Shown one piece after another: positions 11,034 through 22,634 of a stretch of DNA of 64,000 nt (position 1 is the stretch's first letter; each line of letters begins with the position of its first letter). A program made the position numbers and the translations under genes. A model generated the notes under the pieces. The model had not been told where the DNA came from, made no database searches, and worked only from the letters and a program-made list of their open reading frames with translations. Location of the stretch: NCBI GenBank assembly GCA_013368445.1, contig JAACJO010000004.1, positions 744,001 to 808,000 on the forward strand. The letters are read 5' to 3'. Source of the DNA: Leucocoprinus leucothites. Its lineage: Eukaryota > Basidiomycota > Agaricomycetes > Agaricales > Agaricaceae.

Positions 11034-14000
11034 TTCATGATCGTGACACAGACATTCTCATGCTCTGCCCGTGATCTGACTTCCATCATCCATTGCATTG
11101 GTTGTTGCTCTTGTTGTGTTATGTAGCACTTAAACTTTTATCCCTTTTGCTCGAACCCCCTTTCTTGTTTTCTGCGACACTCCACTATCCGTCATGCTTT
11201 TTATCTCTCTGATCTGTTTGATTTATTTTCATCTTAGCTCCCTATTGCTCCCTGGGTGACATTCCGCGAGATCAGCAATTTATCAGTCTGCTGATCGTAC
11301 CGCGTGCCTCAGCTCTTACTTTTTGGGTTTTCCTGTCTGTTTCGGATGCTTGTACGTCTCCGTCTTGTCGTTCTTTGCGACGATGGCTTCCTGTAATGTA
11401 GTTAAAGTGACACGGTTTTACCTAGTTTGACTCTCTATCTTGCCCTCTCTTCTATGTATTTCTTGGCGCAGTTGCTTGGTCTGATCGCGTCTGTCGGCCC
11501 CTGCGCCACAATCCGGTGCTTCCAATGTTTCTCTAAGACTGGCGCATGACACTGCAATATGGCTTGAAGTTCTTTTTCAGCGCTCAAAACTCAATGGCAG
11601 ACTCGTTTCTACGCCAACACCAACGTCAAAAACACACCTTGTGCTATCTGCAATATCGTGTGTAATTTCCAGATAGCGTTCTCACATAATCTGTAAGAAG
11701 CATTGATCTCAACACCGTCAATCCAACATCTACCTATCCGTGAAGTTCTTGATGCTCATAAATAATCGCTCCAACTGAACATCTCGACGTGAGGAACGCT
11801 GGAAGTCAACAATAGAAGCTTCCTTCTTATAGTGGAGTGTGATATTTCGTGTCCAACTTTGAGTGACTTCTCGGGAGATTCTATTGCCTTATGATGCGTC
11901 CCAAGTCTGCTATGAGAGTCCGAGATCGCCTTATTAAGTTGAACGGTCAATCTTCTCTCCTGATGCTACCAGATTTGATAGAAGTTTATGTAGTACATTA
12001 TTTGCGAGGATGACGGAGGTTGTGTGCCCCACATACTTCCGAAGTGCTAAGAACGTACAGGCAGGCCCTGTACTACATCACACTCAGCTACCAGCTAAAC
12101 CGACTAAGACTTCATCGGAAGGGTCGTCATACATAATGAGGTATGCCTCCTTGACAGTCGCGATCGAACTTCGGCGCTTCGGTGCAGCTGCGGAGAATGA
12201 CGAGGATCGATCTTGAAGAGAGGGTTCAACGTTCAGTACTCAGTGCCCGACCCACAGATAGACATTGATCCACGGCCTTTGCGCTAATCTAGAAGTTAAG
12301 AGCCTTCCCCAGGTCCTAACAGGTCGCAAGTAATGCACTGGACACTTCTCACCGGTAATCTAAGGGTTAGCCGCCACCACCCCTCAGTAGTCTACTTCCA
12401 GCGAAGCGCCAAAGGGACGTAGATTGCGCGGGTGTAACTTAAAGATGAAAGTCTCGATGACCGGCTCATTCTTATGTCTTCGTAAAACCTTCTTATGCAG
12501 GGATTCAGACAACGAATACCTCACAATGAAAATGAAGAAAACATGGCTGGAAATGCAAACTGGGGGAGAGGCTGTAGGATTCCTTGTGGTATCCCGGTGG
12601 AAGCTGCGTGAGATCCCGTTCGGATAACTGGCCACTTTCCGGATCACACGGAGAGAGGAAGGCTCACGAGCAAATCGGTATATTAGGGTCTCATATCGTG
12701 ACCTCAAAATCCTGCTATTTCTGGGAGACGTAGACATATGCCATATGACTCTGTGATGAGATGATGGCTGAAGACATCGTCATAACCCTCTAGTCGAATG
12801 ACCACAACTTGGAGAGTAGAATCATGAATTAATTTTGAAAATTTTTGAGAGCTACACATGAGGGGAATCTGGTCCGAAGAGTTCGAGCAGCGAGGTAATA
12901 ACGGGCCGTAATGATGAATTCAAGCATTCGCCCCTTCAATGGCTTTCATTTAATGGTGTTCTGAATGGATATTGCCCTGGTGAGACCTGTGGAGCATCTG
13001 GCAAAATAAACCCGAAATCACTGTCAAACAACCAAAGGAGGCCACTATCTGGAATCATCTGGAATCATCTTGACTGACTGGGGACAATAGGGATGGATGT
13101 ATGAAAGAGGAACGAATGTTCGTTTTGATGACTAGGACCTAGTAGCATCGGTTGTGCCGGAGTTCCGAAATAGATGCGCCGAGAGGGGAGTGATAGATCC
13201 CAGATGTAGGACCTTGGTTTCCAGGGACCCTAGTGGTGAAACGTGGAAGTCGTCGCATCTAGGCATCAGGATTGTCCTCGTGCGTGATAGTAATGCTACG
13301 ATGTGTATTCGCGAGTCATACAGACCGGGGATGCAGAACCTCGTTGTGATTTTGGAGTTGTGTTTTTTTTGAACTCCTCGTGGAGACAAGTGTTAGCGTA
13401 GAGTCGCCTCATCAGATACCCTCAATCCTGGTTCCACAGTTCCCTCAGAGACCCCAGAAGTATGAAGATCCAGGTCGAGAAGATGGCTTAGCAGGGTTAG
13501 AGCTCGTTTTCAGGTGTAGCTGGGGATGGTAATCAGCGTGGGAACCATTTGATTGAACCTTCGTGGTTGTCGGAGAGGGCGAAAGGCGAGATAGGCCACA
13601 AGGGAACGAGATCGCTAGAGCTTCCTTTTCTACCATGACGTGAGAAGCTTCTTCGTTGAACGAAGAAAATATTGATTTCCAAAATCCCAAGCTTGAAGAT
13701 AATCGGTAATGAGCACCTTGTTGGGGCGTTTTATATCGGCGTTTAATCGCTGGGCGCGAATCAATCAAGGCTGTGCGGAAGTTGCGATACGAAGACCAAG
13801 CACGATACAAGGCACAGAGTCTCTCGTCGTTCAACGAGTAACTGGGTCCACTCTCTGGCCAGAAAAGACGAGTGGGAAATGGGACTGGGGAGCCATGATG
13901 CCAATCATACCTTGTAAGAGACCTTCGACAAATCAATCCTGTCCTGTAAGATCTTCAGTAATCCAGGAGGTTCAGGAGTATGAGTAGCTTTAACCACTGA

Positions 14001-15178
14001 AGATTGGGTGCTGGGGGGTGAGTGTCAGGTTCTAGGGGCAGAGTAGTGGTGAAGCGTGATATGAGGGTTTAAGTATACGAATCAACTGGGCGCTGGCGCC
14101 CGTGGAATGGGCGTGATGTTGTGGGCTGACCGGGAGATGAATGAGTGGTTATAGCATAAGCACTGCCTCGGAAAGGTGAGAGTTGAAAGAGAAGAAGGAA
14201 TGTTCGGTCTGGGCTCGAAGCACTAATAAAAGTTTGGGCGGCCTCTCACGTGGTCCGGCGGTCCCGCCAATTTGAATTTCTGAGGTCTATAAAGGTCAAT
14301 GAGCCCCTCCTGGACTCGAGTTGAGAGTAAGAGACCCTTGAAATCTATCCTGAGCGCTGCCAGGCGCTGCCTGGGCGCAATTATGCACATCCAAAGCCTC
14401 CGATAAATGTGCGCCCATTGCCTGAATCGTCTGGCGTCTTGAGCGGCATTTGCTGATAACAGTGCCGTGAGGTCATGTGCGCCATCACAGTTGCCTTATT
14501 TGGGAATAGTCACAAGAAAACGATTCCCGGCGCAACCGGTATAAACTTGACAACGAGCCACCTCGCGCCCAGACTCTGTTCTCCTTCCCTCTACTTTCGC
14601 CGCCCACAGTTTCTCAACAAAGGACAAATGCTATTAATCTGCACTTCTACTTGGTATATATACCCTCAGCCTTAGTCCAGCCCGCCCTATCATACCCCAA
14701 TTTCCCGGTCTCAACGGTGAATCCTCATACCCCGATGCTCAACTTTGCGCGCCAGAACCGGAATTCATTACGCTATTACCACAAAGTGCGCACTTGTATC
14801 CCTCTCCTCTTTTCCATCCATATATTTATGTGATTCTAGCAGGCTCTAACATGATCCTGGCCGTTCGACGAACGCTCGTAGGGGCCCTCGCAGCGTTGGC
14901 AAGGCCTTGTCAAGGCGGCTCTGCACCAGTCACAATTGGGCGCTCATCAGGACAACTTGGGCGCTGGTAACTATGAATCACTGCAAGCATGATCCCATCA
15001 AAGCAATGAAAAATAGGTGAATAAATTCAGTGCTATCCCTAAAAATACAATATCTAATAATTATGCTCTTTGGTATGCAATACAGTGACCGGTATATACT
15101 GTGAGTAGTAAGTCATTATATACGTTGTAATAACTAACTGACGAGAAAACGAAAAGGGAAAACGCAACAGGGAATAGA
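11034..15178. other. Gene-poor spacer, 4.1 kb
   Basis: No gene that I can support. Short ORFs up to 163 codons (13445-13936, minus) have no recognisable family and no splice context. There is a short direct repeat GGAATCATCT twice at 13051-13070. A cluster of GGGCGC/GCGCCC motifs lies at 14.08-14.97 kb, around a palindromic TATA stretch at 14653-14664. Two tiny plus-strand ORFs follow the TATA stretch: ATG at 14731, 17 codons before a GTGCGC donor-like site, and ATG at 14851, about 39 codons. Confidence 0.5.
14653..14664. promoter_or_regulatory. Palindromic TATA element, no clear gene attached
   Basis: GGTATATATACC is a strong TATA-like palindrome. A short ORF (MLNFARQNRN...) starts about 70 bp downstream on the plus strand and is followed by a donor-like GTGCGC. 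No convincing downstream exon was found, so the element may serve a small or noncoding transcript, or be chance. Confidence 0.25.
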
Positions 15179-17671
15179 TCAAATCAAAAGAAGTCGTAGG
15201 TTTTTCTCCTGCACCATCTCTGGCAGTGATACACCGCCAGGCAGCACGTTGATATCTCGCTTCTGCCATAGTATTTCCATAAGAGCTCTTGCCGGCATGA
15301 GGTTTCCGATACTCTCGTTCTGCGCTTCGAACCTTCCTCTCAGGAAATCACGCTGAGCCGAGTCATTGGTCATGCACCCAGCAAGTGTAATTGGCAAGAC
15401 TACGCCCCGCTCCACTTCTGATGGCGACGGCCCCAAGGATTGCATAATATTTCGAACACACTTTCCAATCTCAGTAACACCTGGCAAGACCGTTAGCCCT
15501 AGTTTGATGACCGCATGCACACAGAGACTTACCAGGACAAGGGCCGTTCAAGACTGTGTGAAGATAAAGGACTGCTGCTTCTCTAAAGAGATCAGCAACC
15601 ACGGCGCGCGCGTCGTCACTTGGAAACGCCACGTCAGGCTCGCCCACGGTCTCGTTTGGAATCAACTTCAGGTTGACGTCGTTGATTAGCCTCGTGTCTG
15701 TTATGCTCTGCTTCAGGCGCTGCTCGATGACATCTCCTCTTCGAATCAGCTCTCGATAGCTCAGGGTCCCCTCGCGCTGGGCATTTGCCTTCCACTGGGC
15801 CAAAGCGGAAACATCCGCCATCATCAACAATGCTTCATCCGGGCACCCTATCAGGGTATCCATCCGAAGACCTCGCTGAAATGGCATACTGTTCTGGTCC
15901 CAATACGTCCCTCGTTCCCCGAGTAGACGTTTCCAGAGGCCGAAAAATCTTGGCCCCCGCCCTGTCGTGACACTAGCGAGAATATCAATCCACTAAAAAT
16001 CAATCGACTGTCAGAAGTTGTAAATTTCCTCCGGCGATAGCTTACTCACAAGAGCTCCCTTTACGGCAAGGCGGCCTGCGGCAGACATTTCCTGGAAGAA
16101 TAACCAAGGTTCTTCAGTCGATGTTAACCCTATTTGTGCAAGCCAATCGCAGAGGATGGCAAAGGGTTCGTCCCAGTCGGCGAAACAGCCCCCGAGTTGG
16201 GAGAAAAGAATGAGGTAGAAAGCGGCAACGGCATCGGCTTCGGACAGTCGGCGTTGCAAATCCTTGTTTCCTTTGATTTGCATCAGAGCCTCATTGCGAT
16301 AATAGAATGCTGGTGAACGTTCAGGTCTGGTATCGGATTCCATGCCCTGCGAGACACGCATCCTCTTCTGATGGAGCTGGCCCAATGCCCTGGCCGCTTT
16401 GGTCACAGGACCTGCTGGATCTTGTTTGATCAACTGGAATAATAGCTTTTCATCAACCCTCGTTCCCCGGAGACAAACATGGCTACTCACGTTGAACGTT
16501 ATGGTAGAGACAATCCCATATGCATCAAATCTGAAAAGCATTCGACGGGCGTTGTTGAACTCGAAGAGAACTTGATCAATGTTGATCGTTTGTTGGCTAG
16601 GTGAATACTGTGGGGGAGGCGGTTCTGAAAAAACGTCACTAGGAAACGACGCAAAATTAGGCTGGGTTTCGAAGGCTAATGCGGAGCTTGACAGTGATTG
16701 CAGTGAAAGCTCGGCAGGATACATCTCATTCATGGGTGCCATCACCATCCCATTATGGTCCGCTGAAACTCCATAAAACATGTTGTTGAACGTGGAGCTC
16801 GAGGCACCTAAAAGCAAGATATGAAAACTTAGAATCGCCTTGCACAGCATCACCGTTTGAAGAAACATACCGGGCATTTCGGGGAAAGGATAAGGCTCAT
16901 TGGAGTTGAAGATGGGATCGGCGAAAAAGAGGAGCTCCTCGTGGCTGTTGTTGGGAACGAGCCCTAAGGATGATTGTGTGGCGGGGGGGACCTCGGGGGC
17001 TGAGGCTCGATGGTGGATAGGGGGACGCGGCGGTGCTGCCCCTGCTGCTGCAATTGCTGCACGAGAGGGAGGGCCACGACCGAGTAGTTGAGATCGAGGC
17101 TGTCCGCGGATTAGGCCCGCTCGGTTAAGCTGCTCCTTGATTCCAGCCTTGTATTCATCAACTGCTCGCTTGTCCTACAGAATACGTCAGTATGACTTTG
17201 ATGGCGACGAGCACTCAGTACCAACCCGCATCCACTCTGGACGCCTCGCACCCCATCCCAAACACTTTATTGTGAGGCGCTTGCACGTTTGGCACGTATC
17301 GCCCTCGCGTTGCTCGTCACATTTCTATTCGGCCCTATCGTTAGTTGAAAGGTTGGATGTTTATGTCAGCAGAGCGAACCTTTCGGCGAAGCCGACATGT
17401 CCTATGAGGTCGATCGTCAGCACGGGTTACCTGGTGCACTGTGAAGTGCGACTTACCAGCAGCCCCCTTTGCTAGCTGTCTGTGTTCGAGGGAGATCAAT
17501 TGAGGAGTGACTCGGCGTGCTGCGGGCACTCTGGGACGACTCTGCCTGAGCGTGCATGGAAGAGGGGTCTAGGCAGGTTGGTGGCGTTTCCGGGCTGGAG
17601 GTTGAGGAGGAGGACGTGGAGGGGGAAGGGCTTCCACTAGGGGAGGTGGTGGTAGTAGTTCCGTAGGACAT
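15179..17671 (-). CDS. Zn2Cys6 transcription factor with fungal-specific C-terminal domain (copy 1)
   Basis: Nuclear regulator of unknown targets. Exons: 17671-17457, 17401-17380, 17324-17226, 17174-16871, 16807-16491, 16433-16050, 15992-15533, 15480-15179; the sum is 2103 nt, 700 aa. A Ser/Thr/Pro-rich N-tail leads to the zinc cluster CWTCRLRRKKC, then DEQREGDT, then CQTCKRLTIKC, spacing C-x2-C-x6-C-x8-C-x2-C-x6-C, followed by LGWGARRPEWMRDKRAVDEY. The long C-terminal half (WIDILASVTTGR..., REAAVLYLHTVLNG) resembles the Fungal_trans_2 type of helical regulatory domain. The 22-nt second exon (17380-17401) alone encodes the TCRLRRK basic stretch. The start was chosen as the first ATG of the open frame (MSYGTTTTTS). 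It is a paralogue of the gene at 22635-25276, with an intron at the same place between RRK and KC. No target or inducer can be read from the sequence. Confidence 0.88.
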
Positions 17672-20600
17672 TCGCCGCGAAGTGTCGAAATAATTGGGAG
17701 GCTAAATGTAAAGAGTGTTTGGAGGGGAGTGTCAATGTATTTGTTGAAGAAAAGGCAAGTTGCATCGGAGTAATTTCTTCGACGTGATCTTATGAGGAAA
17801 GGGTCCGTAGGAAAACCGGAGGCAAACCCGCGGTCTGTCTAGTTTTGGAAAGATAATAATAAGCTGGAGAAGAGATGAGGCAACGTGATGGACTGTTTCC
17901 AAGGAGTCCTGTGTTGGAATATAGCTGGAAAGAGTTCCTCGACCTGTCCTTGAACCTGTCAGGTTCTATCTCCGTGCGGAGATCACAGAACCAGATTCAA
18001 GGATAAGATGCCCACCCCCTACCTCATCGGACGATCAACATTAGCGACCCACGGCACACATTTGGTGCCGAATCCTTACCTATCCTTACATCCACATGGC
18101 CTGCCCTTGCCTGCCATGGTTGGGCTAGCCAGGGTTCTCCGACTCTCGCTGTGAGCTCTTTGGACATCATATTTCTCCAAGTTTTTTCTCCGAATTTCTT
18201 ACATAAACATTCGACAATCTCGCAATCCAAGGATTCCAATGCCCACGTCTCTTACCATTTAAGGAAAATTAAAAGAAGGGACAACACGGGGAACCCCGAA
18301 CCTGAATGATCCATTTAATCCGACCTTTGCCTCCCAAACCCGCGTTCCCTCTCTCTCTGGCCCTTGAGCTTCATGTACATCCGTGACGTGAAGAATAAAT
18401 ATAATATCTCTCCTCATTGTGTATGAAAATTTCGCCACGCCTCTCATCTCAGAATCTTGTCCAAGAAGCGAGTACTACTGGCATACCAAAATATGACTTC
18501 ATGAATAATCAATCACACTGGTAAAGCTGCCGGAACTGCATAAGATTCTATCTGCGATGAGTTTATCTGAATCATAGTTCCTTCCATGTTCGTGGCGCAC
18601 AACAGTACAAACTAGGACATACTTATCTACTATGCCCTGAACGCATTACTGTTTTAATGAACTTGGGAACCAACGCAAGGATCTCGAATACGGTACATCG
18701 AGTGAGGGTAAAGGGGAGATTGGATATCAATAGGTGTTCAAGTCATAGATATAAGGGTTCCGGTCATTGTACGTGTATGCGGAACCCAGACCGATGGTCC
18801 CAATGTGCCGGTTACACGCGTCGAGAGGGAAAACAGCCTAGACGTTCATTTTCTCGCGTGGCGGTACTTCGCATTGGTAAACGCTTACGACTACTCTTGG
18901 GCCAACTATACAGTCATTAGTCGAGGTTCTCCGAACGGACTAACGCTCTTGGGAGATACGACAGAGCGTCGTTAAGACGACTGGAAGGACAGGTATTAAA
19001 AGTACTAATACAAAGGCCTTGACGGCCTTGGCCAATACTAGTCCGTATCACCACGATTGCTTCGCACCTCCAATGTTGGAAGAGATAGTAAGGACCTCGA
19101 GTAGTTACCTGAGGAATCCCAGGATTTCAGCTGGTCATCATCAGCGACGTCGGAAGATAAAAACAGAACCCACTGAATGATATCACTTTGTCCTTCCACC
19201 TGGTCAACCCCATACCTGCTGCTATGCTATGCGGGGATCTTGTCCCTTCTTTTGACAAGCCACCAGACCTGCTTAAGTTAGCTTCCTGGCTGATGAAAAT
19301 GTTGATGGCATGCTTATTTCTGTAACATTAATTTTCATAATCACCTTCTGGTTTCATCAACAGACAGAAAAGAAGACTGTGGCACGATCTAGAAACAGAA
19401 TAGCTAATCCAGCTAATCAGCCGAGTGTAGTATAGTCTACAAGGTCGATCGAAGCGTACGGCAACTTAGAGATCATGAAATTTTCACCTTTCGACGACTA
19501 CTCACCGTCATTGGTTTCGGTCTAGCGGGATGAAATGCTCATAACGGTGCGGGATTTCATCTCCTTGTTTTTCGATCGTGTATGCCTGAGTTGAGGTTTG
19601 ATGTTCGACTGAGTCGACGGAACGTAAGGATATTCTCTGTTGAGTCTTTACTTACTTGAAGAGGTGTCCAGACGTCTGGGCCACCGTCACCTCGCGCATG
19701 AGCTTTTCTCTCTTTATATACCACAAGTTCAGTATACACTAAGCGACCTTCACGTGGAATGGGACAATCACTCAGGAATTCGGGCATGCAATCGCCACAC
19801 CGAAGAATCATCCTCAACGTCCCGCCTGTCGAACCTTTACGATCTGACTAAGAATCCGAGTAAAGAAGACTGCCTCGGCCACGTTTTGTTTAACGATGCG
19901 ATACCACACATGGCCTGGCATATGTTCAATGAGCCTCACGAGGATGGGAGATCCATTTCGCCTGCTCCAAAGTGACCATCATAAGCGCCAGACTCCGAAA
20001 CTGTTGAGCTGGAATGTTCAGGGACATCCAAGGAGTCTTATCTTCCAGGCGTCGGCCCTTATTCTGGGAATATTTCTGATTCTATATTCTCCAAGACTTT
20101 ATTGGCGTTGTCGGCCTGAAATCCGGATGTTCACCCTTAGAAAGGAGCCTCCATCTCATCTCCCTCGATCCTGCCAGCCCTGCCACAACTTGAAGCCAAA
20201 ATTCCATGTACTAGGAGCATGTATAATACTACGGTGCTTAATGCTCCGGACTATCTCGCTTGCAAAGTACAATAAACGAAGATGCGTAGTACAGCTGTCG
20301 TCTTATAATAACAAAGTTGTAGCACAGGTGAAGTGCCATCATTCACACCTGTCGGTGAGTAAAGGTGAGTCAAAAATCCTTGTTTTGGAAATTCCGGGGT
20401 CGGCTGCTCCGAAGTCCGACACCGGAACGATACAATCGCCATCATTCCGCTCCTACTCCTTTTTGGGAAAAGAAGTTTCTTTGAAGGAGTTTTGATCATC
20501 ATGATGATCGAGTGATCGCTCATTTCGAGCTTCCAAGGGGACTGCGACTTGCGTTTATTAGCGGGTCCTCTCTCTCTCGAACATTGTTAACCACACTTAA

Positions 20601-22634
20601 ACCCGATATTGGAGCATTTTGGGGGAGTGCTTCAAGTGCACCACTGTTCCTGTGGACTCGTTTTTCTGATGTTACACAGACCCACATCCAGAGTACGGGT
20701 TGGAGATGTAAAAAAGCCTAAGTATGTCTTTATGAAAGGGGCTGAAGCGCCACAGTCAATACAAGAGTGATCGGCGATGCAGTAAGTCCTTGAACCTGTA
20801 ACCCCGTTGAATGTTTTGATGCGAATTGCTTTGTTAATGTTTGATCACAGTAATACATACATACGTGAACGGGCTGGAATAGAGTCTGGGGGCTGGTCCC
20901 TATCTCCATTAACACATCGTTAGTAAGACCGAGAATGTTAATGCATGTACGGGCCCCGACATTGCCCCACCATCGCCACATCCTCCAGTGCGTAAAGATC
21001 CCATAAAAGTTCAAGAAGATTCTAAGCGAACAATGAAACGAGCCCACCTCGGGATCGAGCGGTCGCGGAGAAGTTTCAGGTGCTTTCACCTCCATACTTG
21101 GGTCGTCATCCAATACACATGATACCCAGATAAAGGCTGGGGTCATAAGGTAGGGTAGAGGTAACACTCCCGATAAATTGGAGTAAACAACTTAACTCTC
21201 GGTGAGCCTGTGTATCATGGCAAGTAACAATTATTAGCGGAAACACGATCAAAAAGAACACCTACAACGGTTCAAGAGAAGGAGATACAATACAGCGTAC
21301 TGCGGGGCCTTTCATTTTACTGGTATTCCTCAAACAACGACGATCCTCCAAGAAGCGCCAGTAAGCCTACGTCGCGTTTCACTGGGCAAAGTAAGCTAAA
21401 CTATCTTAGTTGATAGATGATTCATTCTTCAAACTCCTAAGTCTACTCCCACGGATATCTTAAGTCCTAAAGTACCTCAGGCTCACTGATAAGCGCGGCA
21501 TATCATTGATAGGTCAGATACTCTGGATGACCCTTCGCTAGTCACGTACTATAGTTGCGTCGAAAGCGTGGCCGAGTCGCAAGAAAGTGATATTCGTATC
21601 GCAGCACCGTTTAGCGTTTGTTTCATCCACCCAGAACACATGTTACACTGGTCTAATATGGAATAAAGGACAACGGATCACTGTTATACATCAGCTCAGG
21701 AAATCCTTGAACAACTTTTGTGATCCCGAAGGCGACTCCTATCCGAATCCCAAAGGCTCAGACTTCAAAACTCAGGGGGATGGGGGCGGCGCATGACAGG
21801 GCACCTATCCCTCATGGGTTTCGGTTCCTTTTCTTTTCGTTTGTCGGATTTCTTGAGCTCAAGTACAAAGCCTGAATTCATGAACTTGCCCAAAATTTAA
21901 TAAATCAAAGACATCATCATTTCTGTACTTTAAAGTACATTAAATACCAAACCAAACGATCGCGTCAAGTACATTTCGTCGAGTCAAAAAGGCTAAACTT
22001 GGAAATAAAAAGTAGAAACAGAAAAACTCTGCATGTATGTACTCGCTGCGCTGCGCGTATATGATAAGGGAAAATTCGTAAGCGGAATGTGGATGTGTAA
22101 GTGCGTATATACATGATATGAGGATGAGGTTGATGCGTGGCTATGAACATATGAAACACGTGCGTCGGCGTGCATGAGTTATTTCGTTTCTCTTGACGGT
22201 CTAGTCAAGATGAACCGGCGTAATGATGACAAGAGTTCGTGATGGTAGTGTTTGAATGATACAACGCGAGATGACCCTCGCGTGGATCAGGATGCAGAGA
22301 CGTAAAAGCACAGAGAGATAGAGCACAGAGAGAAAAGAGATATTGACGTAGAATGTGTATGTGTGAGAAACGAGCTTGAGCCGGAACTTGAAAACGGTCG
22401 TTATTCGGGAGCATAGAGAGAAAAACGAGCTATTTGAATAGTTTGTCGCCTGTCGATTTCGATTCGATTTTGGATTCTTGGTCTCCCTAGTGCAGGAAGC
22501 ACCGGAAGCGCGGTTCTAGATGGTCCATATTCAACAACGTCAACACCGACTCCAACCGTCTGCCGCAGCGCACCCATCCCAACCCCAACCCCAAGCCCGA
22601 CCTACCCGACACCAACTACCACAGCCGTCCGTCC
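17672..22634. other. Gene-poor spacer, 5 kb
   Basis: No gene that I can support. It includes the upstream region of the first Zn2Cys6 gene and the 3' flank of the second. Open frames of 60-200 codons occur on both strands (for example 19896-20495 plus, 20730-21167 minus) but show no family motif, no consistent splice structure and no compositional signature of protein. An A-box-like GTGGCCGAGTCG at 21569-21580 is not followed by a tRNA-length structure. Confidence 0.5.

Noticed and set aside
13445..13936. 163-codon minus-strand ORF
   Set aside because: No family motif, no splice context; the length is possible by chance at this base composition.
19896..20495. 199-codon plus-strand ORF in the 5-kb spacer
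   Set aside because: Composition resembles a random frame and no domain was recognised; would need transcript support.
20730..21167. 145-codon minus-strand ORF
   Set aside because: Looks mildly protein-like in places but shows no known motif and no start or splice signals to build on.
21564..21640. tRNA-like A box (GTGGCCGAGTCG)
   Set aside because: The A box resembles Leu/Ser tRNAs, but no B box GGTTCRANNCC lies at a proper distance and no acceptor stem pairs.
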